Assembly (NCBI RefSeq): GCF_030814475.1
Contig: NZ_JAUSVF010000005.1
Coordinates: 35,691 to 99,690, forward strand
Reading direction: 5' to 3'
Source of the DNA: Pararhizobium capsulatum DSM 1112
Lineage (GTDB): Bacteria > Pseudomonadota > Alphaproteobacteria > Rhizobiales > Rhizobiaceae
DNA length: 64,000 nt
This document shows positions 1 through 9,087 of this stretch, in pieces. Position 1 is the stretch's first letter, and each line of letters begins with the position of its first letter. The notes beneath the pieces are model-generated. The model was not told where the DNA came from. It saw only the letters and a list, made by a program, of their open reading frames with translations, and did not search any database. The translations under genes were made by a program, and so were the position numbers.

Positions 1-60
1 GGCTTCATCGCTTTGAGCGCGTCCGAGCGGCACATGCGGGACGATCATTGCGATCAAAGT

Positions 61-169
61 CTAACAGGTTGCTACAAAACTCATTTGTTCACGAGACGTA
101 TCGGATGCGCAAAGGGTACAAATCGGAATCCAATCGTGTATGCCGTTCTATTTTGCAGCAACCTGTTAG
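61..169. repeat. MITE-like inverted repeat pair
   Basis: A 19-base sequence starting CTAACAGGTTGCT at 61-79 recurs in inverted orientation at 151-169 with one mismatch, bounding a 109-bp segment. A second inverted pair of 11 bases, GCGCAAAGGGT (107-117) and ACCCTTTGCGC (171-181), overlaps it, so the stretch could fold strongly. No gene is visible in 1-222. Size and ends suggest a miniature inverted-repeat element or a solo transposon end. No clear target-site duplication is seen, so this is tentative. Confidence 0.35.
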
Positions 170-222
170 GACCCTTTGCGCGTCGGATGTCATGGTCGCC
201 GTAATACCTGCACCTCATTTCG

Positions 223-3200
223 TTATTCCCCCGCCAAGGGCTGCGGGACGTTATCCGCCGCCGCGAGCGCCTGAAGCGCAAGGGAAACGTCCTCCGCCGA
301 GAAGGGTTTTTCCAGCAGGATAAACCCTGGCTCGTTTCCAGGCGCCATAGGATCGAGATTGGAGAGCGTTGCCCCGGTTACGGCGACGATCCGGCCCTTC
401 AGCTGCGGTTGCAGCGAAAGCGCCTGCCGGGCTAGATCGGCCCCGTCCAGGCCGGGCATGCGCAGATCGGTGAACATGGCGTCGAAACGTATTTCGCGCA
501 GTAACGCCAGCGCCTCGTGGGGGGAGGGCGTGATGGTGGTCGCGTGGCCTTCCCGCGCGATCAGCTCGGCGAGGCTCGCACCGACATCGGGTTCGTCATC
601 GACGACCAGCACGGTCATGGCCTTGCCTTTGGTCGTGGGCCGGGTCGGAGCGGCCTCGGCATGGGTGCGGGCGGCGGGCAGGGTGATCTCTATGCACGCG
701 CCGGGCAGCGCGCCTTGGGCCAGTGCGATGCTGCCGTCATGGGACTCGATGACGTTGCGGGAAATCGACAGGCCGATCCCTGTGCCGATATCGACGGACT
801 TGGTGGTAAAATAGGGCTCGAAGATCCGCTCGGCCAACTCCTTGGCGATGCCCGGACCGTTGTCCTGAAACCGGATGACGATCTCATCGGCTTCCGCCCG
901 CGCGGTCACCTGGATCAGACGCGACAAAGGTTGGCCGGTCAGCGCCTGCTGTGCATTGATCGCCAGATTGGCAAAGACCTGCCCCAGCAGGTCACGATCA
1001 CCCAGGACCGGCGGTAGGTCGTCGGGCAGGTCGAAAACGGTCTCGACCCCGGAACTGCGCAGACCATAGCCCACCACCTCAAATGCGTTGAGGATGACCT
1101 CGCCGATCGCCAGCAATTGCCGCTGCGGCGGCTTCTGCCGGGCCATGGCCAGAAAGCTTTTCACGATCCGGCCGCAGCGGTCGGCGGCGGCGCGGATGCG
1201 TTCGCCGCGCACCCGCATCTCGGTGTCGGCGGTTTTCTCGGCCAGAAGCGTCGCCTGCGCCACGACAATGGCCAAGGGGTTGTTCAACTCATGCGCGACC
1301 CCCGCCAGTAGCGAGCCCATGGCCGACAGCTTTTCGACCTGATAAAGCCGCTCCCGCCCCTCTTGCATCTGGCGTTCCAATTGCTTGGCCTCGGTCAGGT
1401 CGCGCAGATGCGACACGAACAGGCTCCGCCCGGTGGCCAGCCGCACCTCGGTCACCGTCAGTTCGATCGGCAGCAGCGTGCCCGTGCGGTTCCGGCCCTG
1501 CAGCTCAAGCCGCTTGCCGATCACGTGGGCGGCGCCGCCCTGCAGATAGCGGGTCAGGCCCTGTTCATGCGCGGTGCGGAACTGGTCGGGAACGATCAGC
1601 GCACCGACGCTCTGCCCGATCGCCTCTGAGGCCGAATAGCCAAAGATGCGCTCGGCGGCGGGGTTGAATTCCAGCACGATCCCCATTTCGTCCATGACGA
1701 TAATCGCGTCCAGCGCCGAGACGACGACCGAGCGATAGCGAGCCTCGCGCTCGGTCAGCGCGGCCAGATGGTTCTGCGCGGCCTCTTGCGTCTGGCGATG
1801 CTCGGTCAGGTCGAGGGTGAAGGTCAGAAAGCCGGGCAGTTGCGCTTCGCCGGCCTGATAGGGCAGGACCGAAACCTGAAGATAACGTCGCCCCTGGTGA
1901 ATATAGTCGATCCAGCCCTCGAAGCGGCCGAATTCGCTGCGCCGGATGGCGGGGGTCACCCGTTCATATTGCAGGACGACCTCAGGCCCCAGAATCTCGG
2001 CCACGTGGTGGCCGATGACCTGATCGCGTGTCAGCTCCAGAAAATTCAGGAATTCGACGTTCACGTCGCGATAGATCAGGCCCGCATCCAGATAGGCGAC
2101 CCGCAGCGGCACCCCATCGACCATCGCCCGCAGGTGGCTGGTCTGCGCGACATGGCTGCGCGCGGCTTCGCCGATCTTTTCGGCCAGCGTGCGAAAGGGC
2201 GCGGGCAGGCCCTGGGGCGGCGGGGCCGTGGCGGCCAGATCGGGCGGCATGGCGCCAAAATCGGCAAGCTGCACCACCGGACCGACAAAACGGCGGGTAA
2301 AGGCCCGCATGACCAGTGCCAAAAGCGCCGCAAGCCCCAGAAGCAGGATCGTAAAGGGCATCAGCCGCTCCAGCGCCATCCGGGTGACCGAGGCATCGGG
2401 GATGCTGACGATAAGCCGCCAGGGCGTCCCCGCAATGGGATTGGCTAGGACCAGATCCGCGCCGCGCCGGACAAAGCCGCTTTGGGTCAGCGACAGGTCG
2501 GTCGCGCCGAACATCTCGCGTGCGGGAACCGGAGCGGGTGCATGGGCGGCGCGGCCGTCGGCTGTGGCAATCAGGTTGCCGTGCTGGTCGACCACTGCGA
2601 ATTGGCCCGCGCTTTCGGGAAAGCCACCCAGCAGGGTCGAAAGATGCGACAGCAATACATCGGTGCCGACGACGCCGCGAAAGCGCTCGCCGCTCCAGAC
2701 CGGGGCGGCATAGGTGACCATCAGCCCGGCGCCGCCCGCATCGACATAGACCGGCGACCAATAGGCGGATTTTTCCGGGTCATTCCGGGGCAGGCCCAGC
2801 GTATAAAGCGGATAATCGAAATAGCCCTGCAAGGATTGGCGCGGCGTGTTCGGGTCGATCATCGCCGAGGGATCGCTCCACGGGTAGATGGCGACGAAGC
2901 CGCGACTCTCCGAGAAAAAATAACTCCAGCGCAGATAAGGGCGTGAGGCCTGCATCGCGCGGGCCAATGCGAAAAACGGGGTGACGGCGGTGATCTCGCG
3001 GCGGATCGACGGGGTCATGAGGGCGGGATCGCCCACGATCAATCCCCGCTCGGCGCCGGGCTGGCGAACTTCGGGAGGCCAATCCAGCGGCTCGGCATAT
3101 TCGGGCAGGGCTGCCTCGCGCGTCAGGTTTTGTGCGACGAAGGCGCGCATCGTGTCGATATGGGTATCGACGACATCGGCGATTTGCTCAAGCCCGGCCC

Positions 3201-3366
3201 GGCGCTGCACCTGCGCATTCTCAATATCTTTCAGGATCGTCGCACGGGCATTGCCGAATTCGCGCAGACCCAGAAACAGCACCGCGCCGAACAGCGGCAC
3301 GGCGGCGGCCAAAATCAACCAGCCAAATTGGCGACGCAGGCGTAGGGCGGGGCTTTTTGCGCTCAC
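223..3366 (-). CDS. Hybrid sensor histidine kinase (Cache-PAS-PAS-HK-REC)
   Basis: Membrane hybrid histidine kinase of 1047 residues. A transmembrane segment lies near residues 14-33, then a periplasmic Cache-like sensor region to about 330, and a second transmembrane helix near 335-355. Two PAS domains follow (about 415-660). The H-box GVAHELNNP puts the phospho-accepting histidine at residue 692; an N-box and G-boxes (NGPGI, GTGIGLS) complete the ATPase domain. A C-terminal receiver has its aspartate at 967 in FTDLRMPG. It starts with GTG and overlaps the upstream response regulator by 4 bp (GTGA), so the two are translationally coupled. The ligand is unknown. C4-dicarboxylate sensor kinases such as DctB share the sensor-plus-kinase layout. 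Confidence 0.9.
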   Translation of the reverse strand: MSAKSPALRLRRQFGWLILAAAVPLFGAVLFLGLREFGNARATILKDIENAQVQRRAGLEQIADVVDTHIDTMRAFVAQNLTREAALPEYAEPLDWPPEVRQPGAERGLIVGDPALMTPSIRREITAVTPFFALARAMQASRPYLRWSYFFSESRGFVAIYPWSDPSAMIDPNTPRQSLQGYFDYPLYTLGLPRNDPEKSAYWSPVYVDAGGAGLMVTYAAPVWSGERFRGVVGTDVLLSHLSTLLGGFPESAGQFAVVDQHGNLIATADGRAAHAPAPVPAREMFGATDLSLTQSGFVRRGADLVLANPIAGTPWRLIVSIPDASVTRMALERLMPFTILLLGLAALLALVMRAFTRRFVGPVVQLADFGAMPPDLAATAPPPQGLPAPFRTLAEKIGEAARSHVAQTSHLRAMVDGVPLRVAYLDAGLIYRDVNVEFLNFLELTRDQVIGHHVAEILGPEVVLQYERVTPAIRRSEFGRFEGWIDYIHQGRRYLQVSVLPYQAGEAQLPGFLTFTLDLTEHRQTQEAAQNHLAALTEREARYRSVVVSALDAIIVMDEMGIVLEFNPAAERIFGYSASEAIGQSVGALIVPDQFRTAHEQGLTRYLQGGAAHVIGKRLELQGRNRTGTLLPIELTVTEVRLATGRSLFVSHLRDLTEAKQLERQMQEGRERLYQVEKLSAMGSLLAGVAHELNNPLAIVVAQATLLAEKTADTEMRVRGERIRAAADRCGRIVKSFLAMARQKPPQRQLLAIGEVILNAFEVVGYGLRSSGVETVFDLPDDLPPVLGDRDLLGQVFANLAINAQQALTGQPLSRLIQVTARAEADEIVIRFQDNGPGIAKELAERIFEPYFTTKSVDIGTGIGLSISRNVIESHDGSIALAQGALPGACIEITLPAARTHAEAAPTRPTTKGKAMTVLVVDDEPDVGASLAELIAREGHATTITPSPHEALALLREIRFDAMFTDLRMPGLDGADLARQALSLQPQLKGRIVAVTGATLSNLDPMAPGNEPGFILLEKPFSAEDVSLALQALAAADNVPQPLAGE

Positions 3367-4094
3367 GGTCCACCGTTGGTTTCAAAGATATAGCCCAGGC
3401 CCCGGATCGTGCGGATATAGATCGGACGGTCGCTTTCGGGTTCGATCTTGCGGCGCAGGCGGGCGATGCGCACATCGATGCGCCGTTCGCTTTCACTGTC
3501 CATCGCGTCTTCGCCTAGCAATTCGATCAATTGCCCGCGCGGCAGGATGCGGTTCGGGCGCCGGGCCAACACGGCGAGCAGATCGAACTCGGCGGCAGTC
3601 AGGCCGATCTCGCCGCTTTCCGCGTGAAGCAGGCGCCTGGCGTCGAAGTCGATCCGATAGGGGCCGAAGCCGATCGGGCGGGCGGGCGGAGCCGCCGGGA
3701 CGGAGGGTGCAGGCGCAGCCGGGGGCGCGGCGTCCAGACGGCGCAACACGCTGCGGACCCGGGCCAGCAGTTCGCGCAGGTCATAGGGTTTCGCCATATA
3801 GTCGTCACCGCCGATTTCCAGCCCGACGATACGGTCCATCGGGCTGCCCGAGGCTGAGGCGAAGATGATCCCGGCGCGGCTCTGCCGTCGGAGCCAGCGC
3901 GCCAGCGACAGCCCGTCCTCACCCGGCATGGCGATATCCAGGATGGCGACGTCGATCGAGTTTTCCGCCGCCAGCGCGCGAAGCTCGGCGGCATTGATGG
4001 CGGTCACGACCTCATAGCCGTGGCCACGCAGATATTCGGCGACAGCCTCCAGAAGATCGATCTCGTCATCGGCGATGGCGACCCTGTAGACCAC
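3363..4094 (-). CDS. OmpR-family response regulator
   Basis: Two-component response regulator of 243 residues. The N-terminal receiver has an acidic pair (D9, D10), phospho-aspartate D53 in ILDIAMPGEDG and the conserved lysine in YMAKPYD. A C-terminal OmpR/PhoB winged helix ends in a typical RTIRGLGYIF motif. Translation starts at GTG with a strong AGGAG just upstream. The gene is first in an operon with the hybrid kinase at 223-3366 and is its likely partner. It is divergent from a second OmpR-type regulator at 4180, with a perfect palindrome between them. Targets are unknown; the RTX gene downstream of the second regulator is one candidate. Confidence 0.9.
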   Translation of the reverse strand: MVYRVAIADDEIDLLEAVAEYLRGHGYEVVTAINAAELRALAAENSIDVAILDIAMPGEDGLSLARWLRRQSRAGIIFASASGSPMDRIVGLEIGGDDYMAKPYDLRELLARVRSVLRRLDAAPPAAPAPSVPAAPPARPIGFGPYRIDFDARRLLHAESGEIGLTAAEFDLLAVLARRPNRILPRGQLIELLGEDAMDSESERRIDVRIARLRRKIEPESDRPIYIRTIRGLGYIFETNGGP

Positions 4095-4137
4095 GCTTCT
4101 CCTGCGGAACTGGACATTTGGTTGAGGGACTCATATC

Positions 4138-4159
4138 ATGGTCGTCCATAGACGACCAT
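4138..4159. promoter_or_regulatory. Perfect 9-bp palindrome between divergent regulators
   Basis: ATGGTCGTC and GACGACCAT flank a CATA spacer, giving a perfect inverted repeat in the 85-bp gap between two divergent response-regulator genes. It may be an operator bound by one of these regulators, or a 5' leader hairpin of the rightward gene. An ATG inside it (4138) is in frame with that gene, but the palindrome would then encode the N-terminus. Start 4180 therefore seems likelier. Confidence 0.45.
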
Positions 4160-4179
4160 TAATTTCGAGTGAATCGAGG

Positions 4180-4848
4180 ATGTTGCGGGCCCGTATCCTG
4201 ATTGCCGAGGATGAGGTGGATTTTGCCGCCCCCCTGGCCGAATTCCTGACTGAGCTTGGCTATGAAGTCGAGAACGTCGAGACTGCCATTGCGCTTGACG
4301 TGGCGCTGCGCGCCTGTCCGCGTGACCTGATTCTGCTGGATCTGAACCTGCCCGGTCAGAGCGGATTTGAATTTCTGGGTGACAGCGCGTTGATCGGCAA
4401 GGCGGCGGTCATCATACTGACCGGCAGTGCCTGCGCCATCGACAGAATCGTGGGGCTCGAGGCCGGGGCAGACGACTACCTGATCAAGCCGGTCGACCTG
4501 CGTGAACTTGCGGCGCGGATCGGCAGCGTGCTTGCCCGCCGGCTGGGCCGCCAGCGCAAGATCGTCAGCTTCGAGCGCGCCAGCGCCGACCTCAGCGCGG
4601 CGCGGATTCTTTATCCCGACGGGCAAACCGCGCCCCTCTCTGCCGGAGAGGTTGCGCTGATCCGCGCTTTCGCCGAAAACCCGCATCATGTGCTGGACCG
4701 CGGCCGGCTGCTGGAACTGGCTCCCGCCGAGACGGTCGAGGCGCTGGATGGCGCGATCGACAACCGCATCGCCCGACTGCGCCGCAAGCTTGGGACGGCA
4801 CAGATCGTGACGCTGCGGGGGCGGGGCTTTCGCTATCAGCCGGGCTAG
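4180..4848 (+). CDS. OmpR-family response regulator
   Basis: Second response regulator, 222 residues from ATG 4180 (an in-frame ATG at 4138 would add 14). The receiver starts RILIAEDEVDF, with phospho-aspartate D54 in LLDLNLPGQSG and the lysine in YLIKPVD. The C-terminal winged helix is compact and ends in TLRGRGFRYQPG. It is transcribed away from the kinase operon and faces the convergent RTX gene. No kinase of its own lies beside it, so it may share the hybrid kinase at 223-3366. The start is the main uncertainty, because the ribosome-binding site is weak at both candidates. Confidence 0.85.
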   Translation: MLRARILIAEDEVDFAAPLAEFLTELGYEVENVETAIALDVALRACPRDLILLDLNLPGQSGFEFLGDSALIGKAAVIILTGSACAIDRIVGLEAGADDYLIKPVDLRELAARIGSVLARRLGRQRKIVSFERASADLSAARILYPDGQTAPLSAGEVALIRAFAENPHHVLDRGRLLELAPAETVEALDGAIDNRIARLRRKLGTAQIVTLRGRGFRYQPG

Positions 4849-4876
4849 GGGTATTGGTAGCAAGCCGGGCATGAAA

Positions 4877-4898
4877 AACCCGCCCCAAGGGGCGGGTT
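4877..4898 (-). terminator. Intrinsic terminator, mainly for the RTX gene
   Basis: AACCCGCCCC and GGGGCGGGTT form a perfect 10-bp stem with an AA loop. On the minus strand it is followed by a run of T, so it best terminates leftward transcription from the RTX gene ending at 5023. It may also stop the convergent regulator ending at 4848, though the plus side has no T-run. Confidence 0.75.
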
Positions 4899-5022
4899 CG
4901 CAACGTTTGGGGGCCTGCGGCCAAAGCGTGTCGCGATCTTTCAGATTCGCTCGTACGCTTTTGGTCTTTGTTTCTACGCATGTTTTTTCGGGAAACCGGT
5001 TCCCACTTTTCCCTGACAAACT

Positions 5023-7818
5023 CTAGATGTAGAAAAGCTGGTCCATAACCTGCGCGCCAGTGGCGTTTTGCACGAGGACGACGAAATCATCCGCGCCCAG
5101 ATCGACATGCAGCTCGGTTCCACCAGCAACATCGGTGGTAGTGATATTGCCCTTATAGGCTGAATTGAATTGCAGCTGGTCGAACCCGTCCTGGAAGTCG
5201 GTGATCCGGTCCATCCCGCCGCCGGTGACGCCCGAGGTGAAGATGAATTGATCGATACCGTCGCCGCCCGTCAGCAGGTCGTTGCCCGCGCCGCCGTTCA
5301 GCTTGTCGTTACCTGCGCCGCCATTCAGCACATCCGCGCCGTCATTGCCGTTCAGCTTGTCGTTGCCGAGCCCGCCCGAAAGCAGGTCCGCCGCGTCGCG
5401 CCCCTTCAGCGTGTCATTGCCCGCCAAGCCGTAGAGGCTGCTGCCTGCCTGCGAGCCGGTCAGCTTGTCGCCGAAGGCCGAGCCGTAAAGCGATTCGATA
5501 TCCAGAAGCACGTCGCCCTGGGCATCACCGCCGGTGCCGGTGCCGAAATAGCCCTGCGTCGCAGTATCCGCAGTGCTGTCCAGTACCACCGTGACGGCAG
5601 CGGCCGAATCCGCATAGCTGGCAGTGTCGAAGCCGCCGTCTCCGTCCAGCCGATCCGCGCCGGCACCCCCGGTCAGCATGTCGTCGCCCGCGCCGCCGTT
5701 GAGGATGTTCGCCTCGGTCGAGCCAACGAGCTGGTCGGCGGCAATGCTGCCGATCACGTTCTCGAAGCCCGAAATCTTTTCACCCGCGGCATCGCTGCCG
5801 CCGACGAAATTGGTCTGCAGGTTTACGCCGATGCCATAGGCATTGGCGGCGAAGCTGACGGTGTCGTTGCCCGCGCCCCCGGTCATAGTGTCCACTCCCA
5901 CGCCGCCGAGGATCAGGTCGTTGCCCGCGCCCCCGTCCAGCACGTCATTGCCGCTGCCGCCGATCAGACGGTCATTGCCGTCCAGGCCCCACAGCGTGTC
6001 GTTGCCCATGCCGCCCGTCATAACGTTGTTCAGCGCATTGCCGCTGCCGAAGAAGCTGCCGGTACCCAGCTTCATCAGGTTCTCGACCTGGGCGCCCAGG
6101 ACATAGCTGCCGGTCCAGGTCCGCACCTCGTCGGTGCCGCCGCCCGCGGCCTCGATCACCTTGTCCGCGGTGGTGTCGACGATATAGACGTCATTGCCCA
6201 GTCCGCCGGTCATGCTGTCGGTGCCGGTGCCGCCATCCAGATAGTCCGCTCCGGCATCGCCGCGCAGGCTGTCTACACCCGCGCCGCCATAAAGCGAGTC
6301 GTTGCCGTCGCCGCCGAGGATCAGGTCATTGCCATCCATGCCGACGCCGACATCGTTGCCCGCGCCGCCATTAATGGTATCGGCATCGCCTTCGCCATTC
6401 AAATAGTCGTTGCCTGCCTCGCCGACCAGAAGGTCGATGCCCGTGCCGCCCCATAGGCTATCGTCGCCGTTGCCGCCGTTCAGAAGATCGTCGCCGGCAT
6501 CGCCGCGGACGGTGTCCTTGCCGTCGCCGCCCTGCGCGATGTCCTTGCCATCGCCGCCGGAGAGGGTGTCATTGCCGCCCATGCCGTAAAGAAAGTCTCG
6601 CCCAGCCAGGCCGCTCAGCACATTGTCCGTGGCTGAGCCTGTCATGCGGTTGTCGAGGGCGTTGCCGGTCCCGTTGGTGGCGGCGCCGTCGTTCAGCAGG
6701 ACGAGGTTTTCGACATTGGCCCCCAGCGTATGGGTGATCAGCGAACGCACGGTGTCATCGCCACCGGTGGTGGTCTCGACGATCACGGTGCTGGTCGAGC
6801 CGATCAGGTATGTGTCGTCACCGTTACCGCCCTCAAGCCGGTCGCCTAGGCCGCCGGTCAGGCTGTCATTGCCATCCTCACCGTAAAGCGTGTCCGATCC
6901 GCTGCCGCCGTCGATCTGGTCGTTGCCGGTGCCGCCCCGCAACGTGTCGTTGCCCGCCCCGCCCTCAAGCGTGTCATTGCCCGCTTCGCCGCGGATATTG
7001 TCGGCGCGCTTCGAACCGGTGATGACGTTGTTCAGTGCGTTCCCGGTCAGGTTGCTGCCGCCATCCGGTGTCTCGTAATAATATTTGTCATAGGCGTTGT
7101 TATCGACGCGCATATTCTCGATATTGGCGCCCAGCGTGTAGTCGTTGCCCAGAAGCACGACGACGGTGTCGGTGCCGCCATTGGCATTCTCGCTGATGAC
7201 CACGTCATGCGTCTGGTCGCTGCCGACGTTGATATAGGTATCGTTTCCGGTGCCGCCATAGGCGCGGAAGGTCGAGCCGGGGCTATAGTAGCTATCGACG
7301 CCGAAGGTAAAGGTGTCGTTGCCGGCATCGCCATAGGCGGTGATGTCGACGTCGATTATGTTCTCAGTCAGGAAGAACTGGTCATTGCCATTGCCGCCCC
7401 AGACCTTGGCATCGGCCTCGACGTACAAGATGTCGTCACCGTCCTCGCCATAGGCGGTGCCGTTGGGGCCGTCGATGTCGATCTGGTCGTTGCCGGTGCC
7501 GCCATAGATGAGCGCGGTATCAGCATGCGAGGTGATGTGGTCATCGCCCTGGCCGCCATAGACGGTGGCGTCGCCGGTGTCGTTATAGATGCCCTTGTCA
7601 CCGACCTCGATGGTATCGTTGCCGTCGCCGCCATAGACGATGTCTTCGCCATCACCCGAGATCAGGACATCGTTGCCCGCTCCGCCGTCCAGAATGTCGT
7701 CTCCACCCGCCGAGGTGATCGTATCGACAAGGTTGGTGCCGGTGACGTAATAGCTGCTATTGTCCGGGGCCTTCCAGGTATGGACCGAGCCGGTGAGGGT
7801 GATGTGGGTCTGTGACAT
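5023..7818 (-). CDS. Secreted RTX calcium-binding protein
   Basis: Acidic, glycine- and aspartate-rich protein of 931 residues, built mainly from GGxGxDxLx nonapeptides that form Ca-binding parallel beta-rolls outside the cell. There is no Sec signal peptide. The C-terminus has the IDQFIFTSG...DRITDFQDGFDQLQF pattern of the RTX C-terminal region, consistent with a type I secretion signal. Three copies of a spacer module (TLGANIENM, TLGANVENL and VLGAQVENL, each followed by GNALNN or GNALDN) separate the repeat blocks. No enzymatic domain is visible, so an adhesin, S-layer or biofilm role is possible. No type I secretion genes are in the window. A terminator follows at 4877-4898. Confidence 0.88.
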   Translation of the reverse strand: MSQTHITLTGSVHTWKAPDNSSYYVTGTNLVDTITSAGGDDILDGGAGNDVLISGDGEDIVYGGDGNDTIEVGDKGIYNDTGDATVYGGQGDDHITSHADTALIYGGTGNDQIDIDGPNGTAYGEDGDDILYVEADAKVWGGNGNDQFFLTENIIDVDITAYGDAGNDTFTFGVDSYYSPGSTFRAYGGTGNDTYINVGSDQTHDVVISENANGGTDTVVVLLGNDYTLGANIENMRVDNNAYDKYYYETPDGGSNLTGNALNNVITGSKRADNIRGEAGNDTLEGGAGNDTLRGGTGNDQIDGGSGSDTLYGEDGNDSLTGGLGDRLEGGNGDDTYLIGSTSTVIVETTTGGDDTVRSLITHTLGANVENLVLLNDGAATNGTGNALDNRMTGSATDNVLSGLAGRDFLYGMGGNDTLSGGDGKDIAQGGDGKDTVRGDAGDDLLNGGNGDDSLWGGTGIDLLVGEAGNDYLNGEGDADTINGGAGNDVGVGMDGNDLILGGDGNDSLYGGAGVDSLRGDAGADYLDGGTGTDSMTGGLGNDVYIVDTTADKVIEAAGGGTDEVRTWTGSYVLGAQVENLMKLGTGSFFGSGNALNNVMTGGMGNDTLWGLDGNDRLIGGSGNDVLDGGAGNDLILGGVGVDTMTGGAGNDTVSFAANAYGIGVNLQTNFVGGSDAAGEKISGFENVIGSIAADQLVGSTEANILNGGAGDDMLTGGAGADRLDGDGGFDTASYADSAAAVTVVLDSTADTATQGYFGTGTGGDAQGDVLLDIESLYGSAFGDKLTGSQAGSSLYGLAGNDTLKGRDAADLLSGGLGNDKLNGNDGADVLNGGAGNDKLNGGAGNDLLTGGDGIDQFIFTSGVTGGGMDRITDFQDGFDQLQFNSAYKGNITTTDVAGGTELHVDLGADDFVVLVQNATGAQVMDQLFYI

Positions 7819-8165
7819 AGTGCGTTCTCCGAATATCTGTGGGCGGGATTGCCCGAAAAGGATATGCGGAGAGTTCTGCGCCCTCAGTGTTGCAGGGCGG
7901 TGCCGGGGCGGCGGGGCGTATGTTACAGTTTTGTTTCACGGCTGTTCAACGCCAAAAAAGAATGCCTCGGGCTGTTTGGGTTAAGATTTTTGCGGTCGCT
8001 GCAAGCAGGATGCCATGGATATTCGAGTGATATCTTGCCAGCCCGCTTCCTGCCCCGAACCGGCCGTTGGTTTTGGTCCAAGGCGATGCTTTTTTAGACG
8101 GATCACCGGTTAGGTCTTGCCGGGCCGCAATTTTCTATTTCAATGCCATTGATGTCTTGGGGCAT
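7819..8165. other. Intergenic region upstream of the RTX gene
   Basis: About 350 bases without a convincing gene. It should carry the leftward promoter of the RTX gene starting at 7818 and the end of the LysR gene at 8166. I see no clear operator, RNA or repeat. Confidence 0.5.
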
Positions 8166-9056
8166 TCAAGGCATTGCGGCCTCCTCGATGAGCCAGTCGA
8201 TGAACGAGTTTACTTCGGCGGTCTCCCGTTTTGCTTCCGCACAAATGCAATAATAATTGTGAAGGGCCGGGACACTGAGTTGAAGCGGTTGCACAAGGCG
8301 CCCTTCATTGAGATCACGCGCGGAAACTACTTCATCGCTGAGCGCCACGCCAAAGCCATCTCGGGCGGCCTGGAGCACTATGCCAAAGTCGTCGAAGTGC
8401 ACATCGGACTCCCCGGCATAAGGGATGCCGGCTTCTGCCTGCCAACGCCGCCATTGCGAACCGTCGTCCTCATGCAGCAGTCGATGATAGGCGAGATCGG
8501 AGGGTTGGCGGATGGCGTTAGGTCCACGCAGGAGCTGGGGGCTGCAAACCGGGGTCATGCGGATTCCATGCAGCAGGCGCCACCAGAAGCCCGGCCATGG
8601 TGGCATGCCATAAACGATCGCGACATCGGTCTTGCGCCAGTCGACATCGTGAAAGCGGCTGGAGGTGAGAACCTTCAACTGAAAATTCGGGCTTTCCTCC
8701 ATAAAGGTGAAAAGTCGGGTGGCGAGCCAAGTAACGCCATGAACTTGAGGGATAGAGATGGTGAGCGCCCGCTTTGGTGCTCCGCCATATTGGTGCGTCG
8801 ATAGCTGGCGCACGCCAGTGTGGATCGCCTCCATGGCATTTGCCACCGAGCGCTGGAGCTGGCTTCCGCTTGGCGTCAAGCCCAGGTGCCGGCCGCGTTT
8901 TTGAAAGAGATCGACGCCGAGCGCTGCCTGAAGTGCGCGGATTTGCTGGCTGACCGCACCTGGTGTCACATGCAGTTCCGCCGCTGCCGCGCTGACATTG
9001 CCGAGCCGCGCGACGCTTTCGAAGACGCGGAAGGCATGAAGGTTTGGTAGCGCCAT
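8166..9056 (-). CDS. LysR-family regulator (GcvA-like)
   Basis: LysR-type transcriptional regulator of 296 residues. The N-terminal helix-turn-helix reads VFESVARLGNVSAAAAELHVTPGAVSQQIRAL, and the rest is the periplasmic-binding-like effector domain. The N-terminal pattern and the C-terminal FIDWLIEEA are typical of GcvA-like LysRs, which often control amino-acid or beta-lactamase genes. It lies 31 bp downstream of a second LysR gene on the same strand, and the two probably form one transcript. Both sit opposite the amidohydrolase/ABC unit starting at 10106, which they probably regulate. The effector is unknown. Confidence 0.88.
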   Translation of the reverse strand: MALPNLHAFRVFESVARLGNVSAAAAELHVTPGAVSQQIRALQAALGVDLFQKRGRHLGLTPSGSQLQRSVANAMEAIHTGVRQLSTHQYGGAPKRALTISIPQVHGVTWLATRLFTFMEESPNFQLKVLTSSRFHDVDWRKTDVAIVYGMPPWPGFWWRLLHGIRMTPVCSPQLLRGPNAIRQPSDLAYHRLLHEDDGSQWRRWQAEAGIPYAGESDVHFDDFGIVLQAARDGFGVALSDEVVSARDLNEGRLVQPLQLSVPALHNYYCICAEAKRETAEVNSFIDWLIEEAAMP

Positions 9057-9087
9057 TGGTTTCTTCCCTTAATTGGCGTTCAACGGA

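Noticed and set aside
5170..6456. Long plus-strand frame opposite the RTX gene
   Set aside because: It is the mirror of repetitive GGxGxD coding DNA, whose composition keeps the opposite frame open; no independent domain or ribosome site.
5023..7818. Regular repeats suggestive of a CRISPR array or minisatellite
   Set aside because: Period and content correspond to in-frame RTX nonapeptide codons with variable sequence; no constant repeat with unique spacers.
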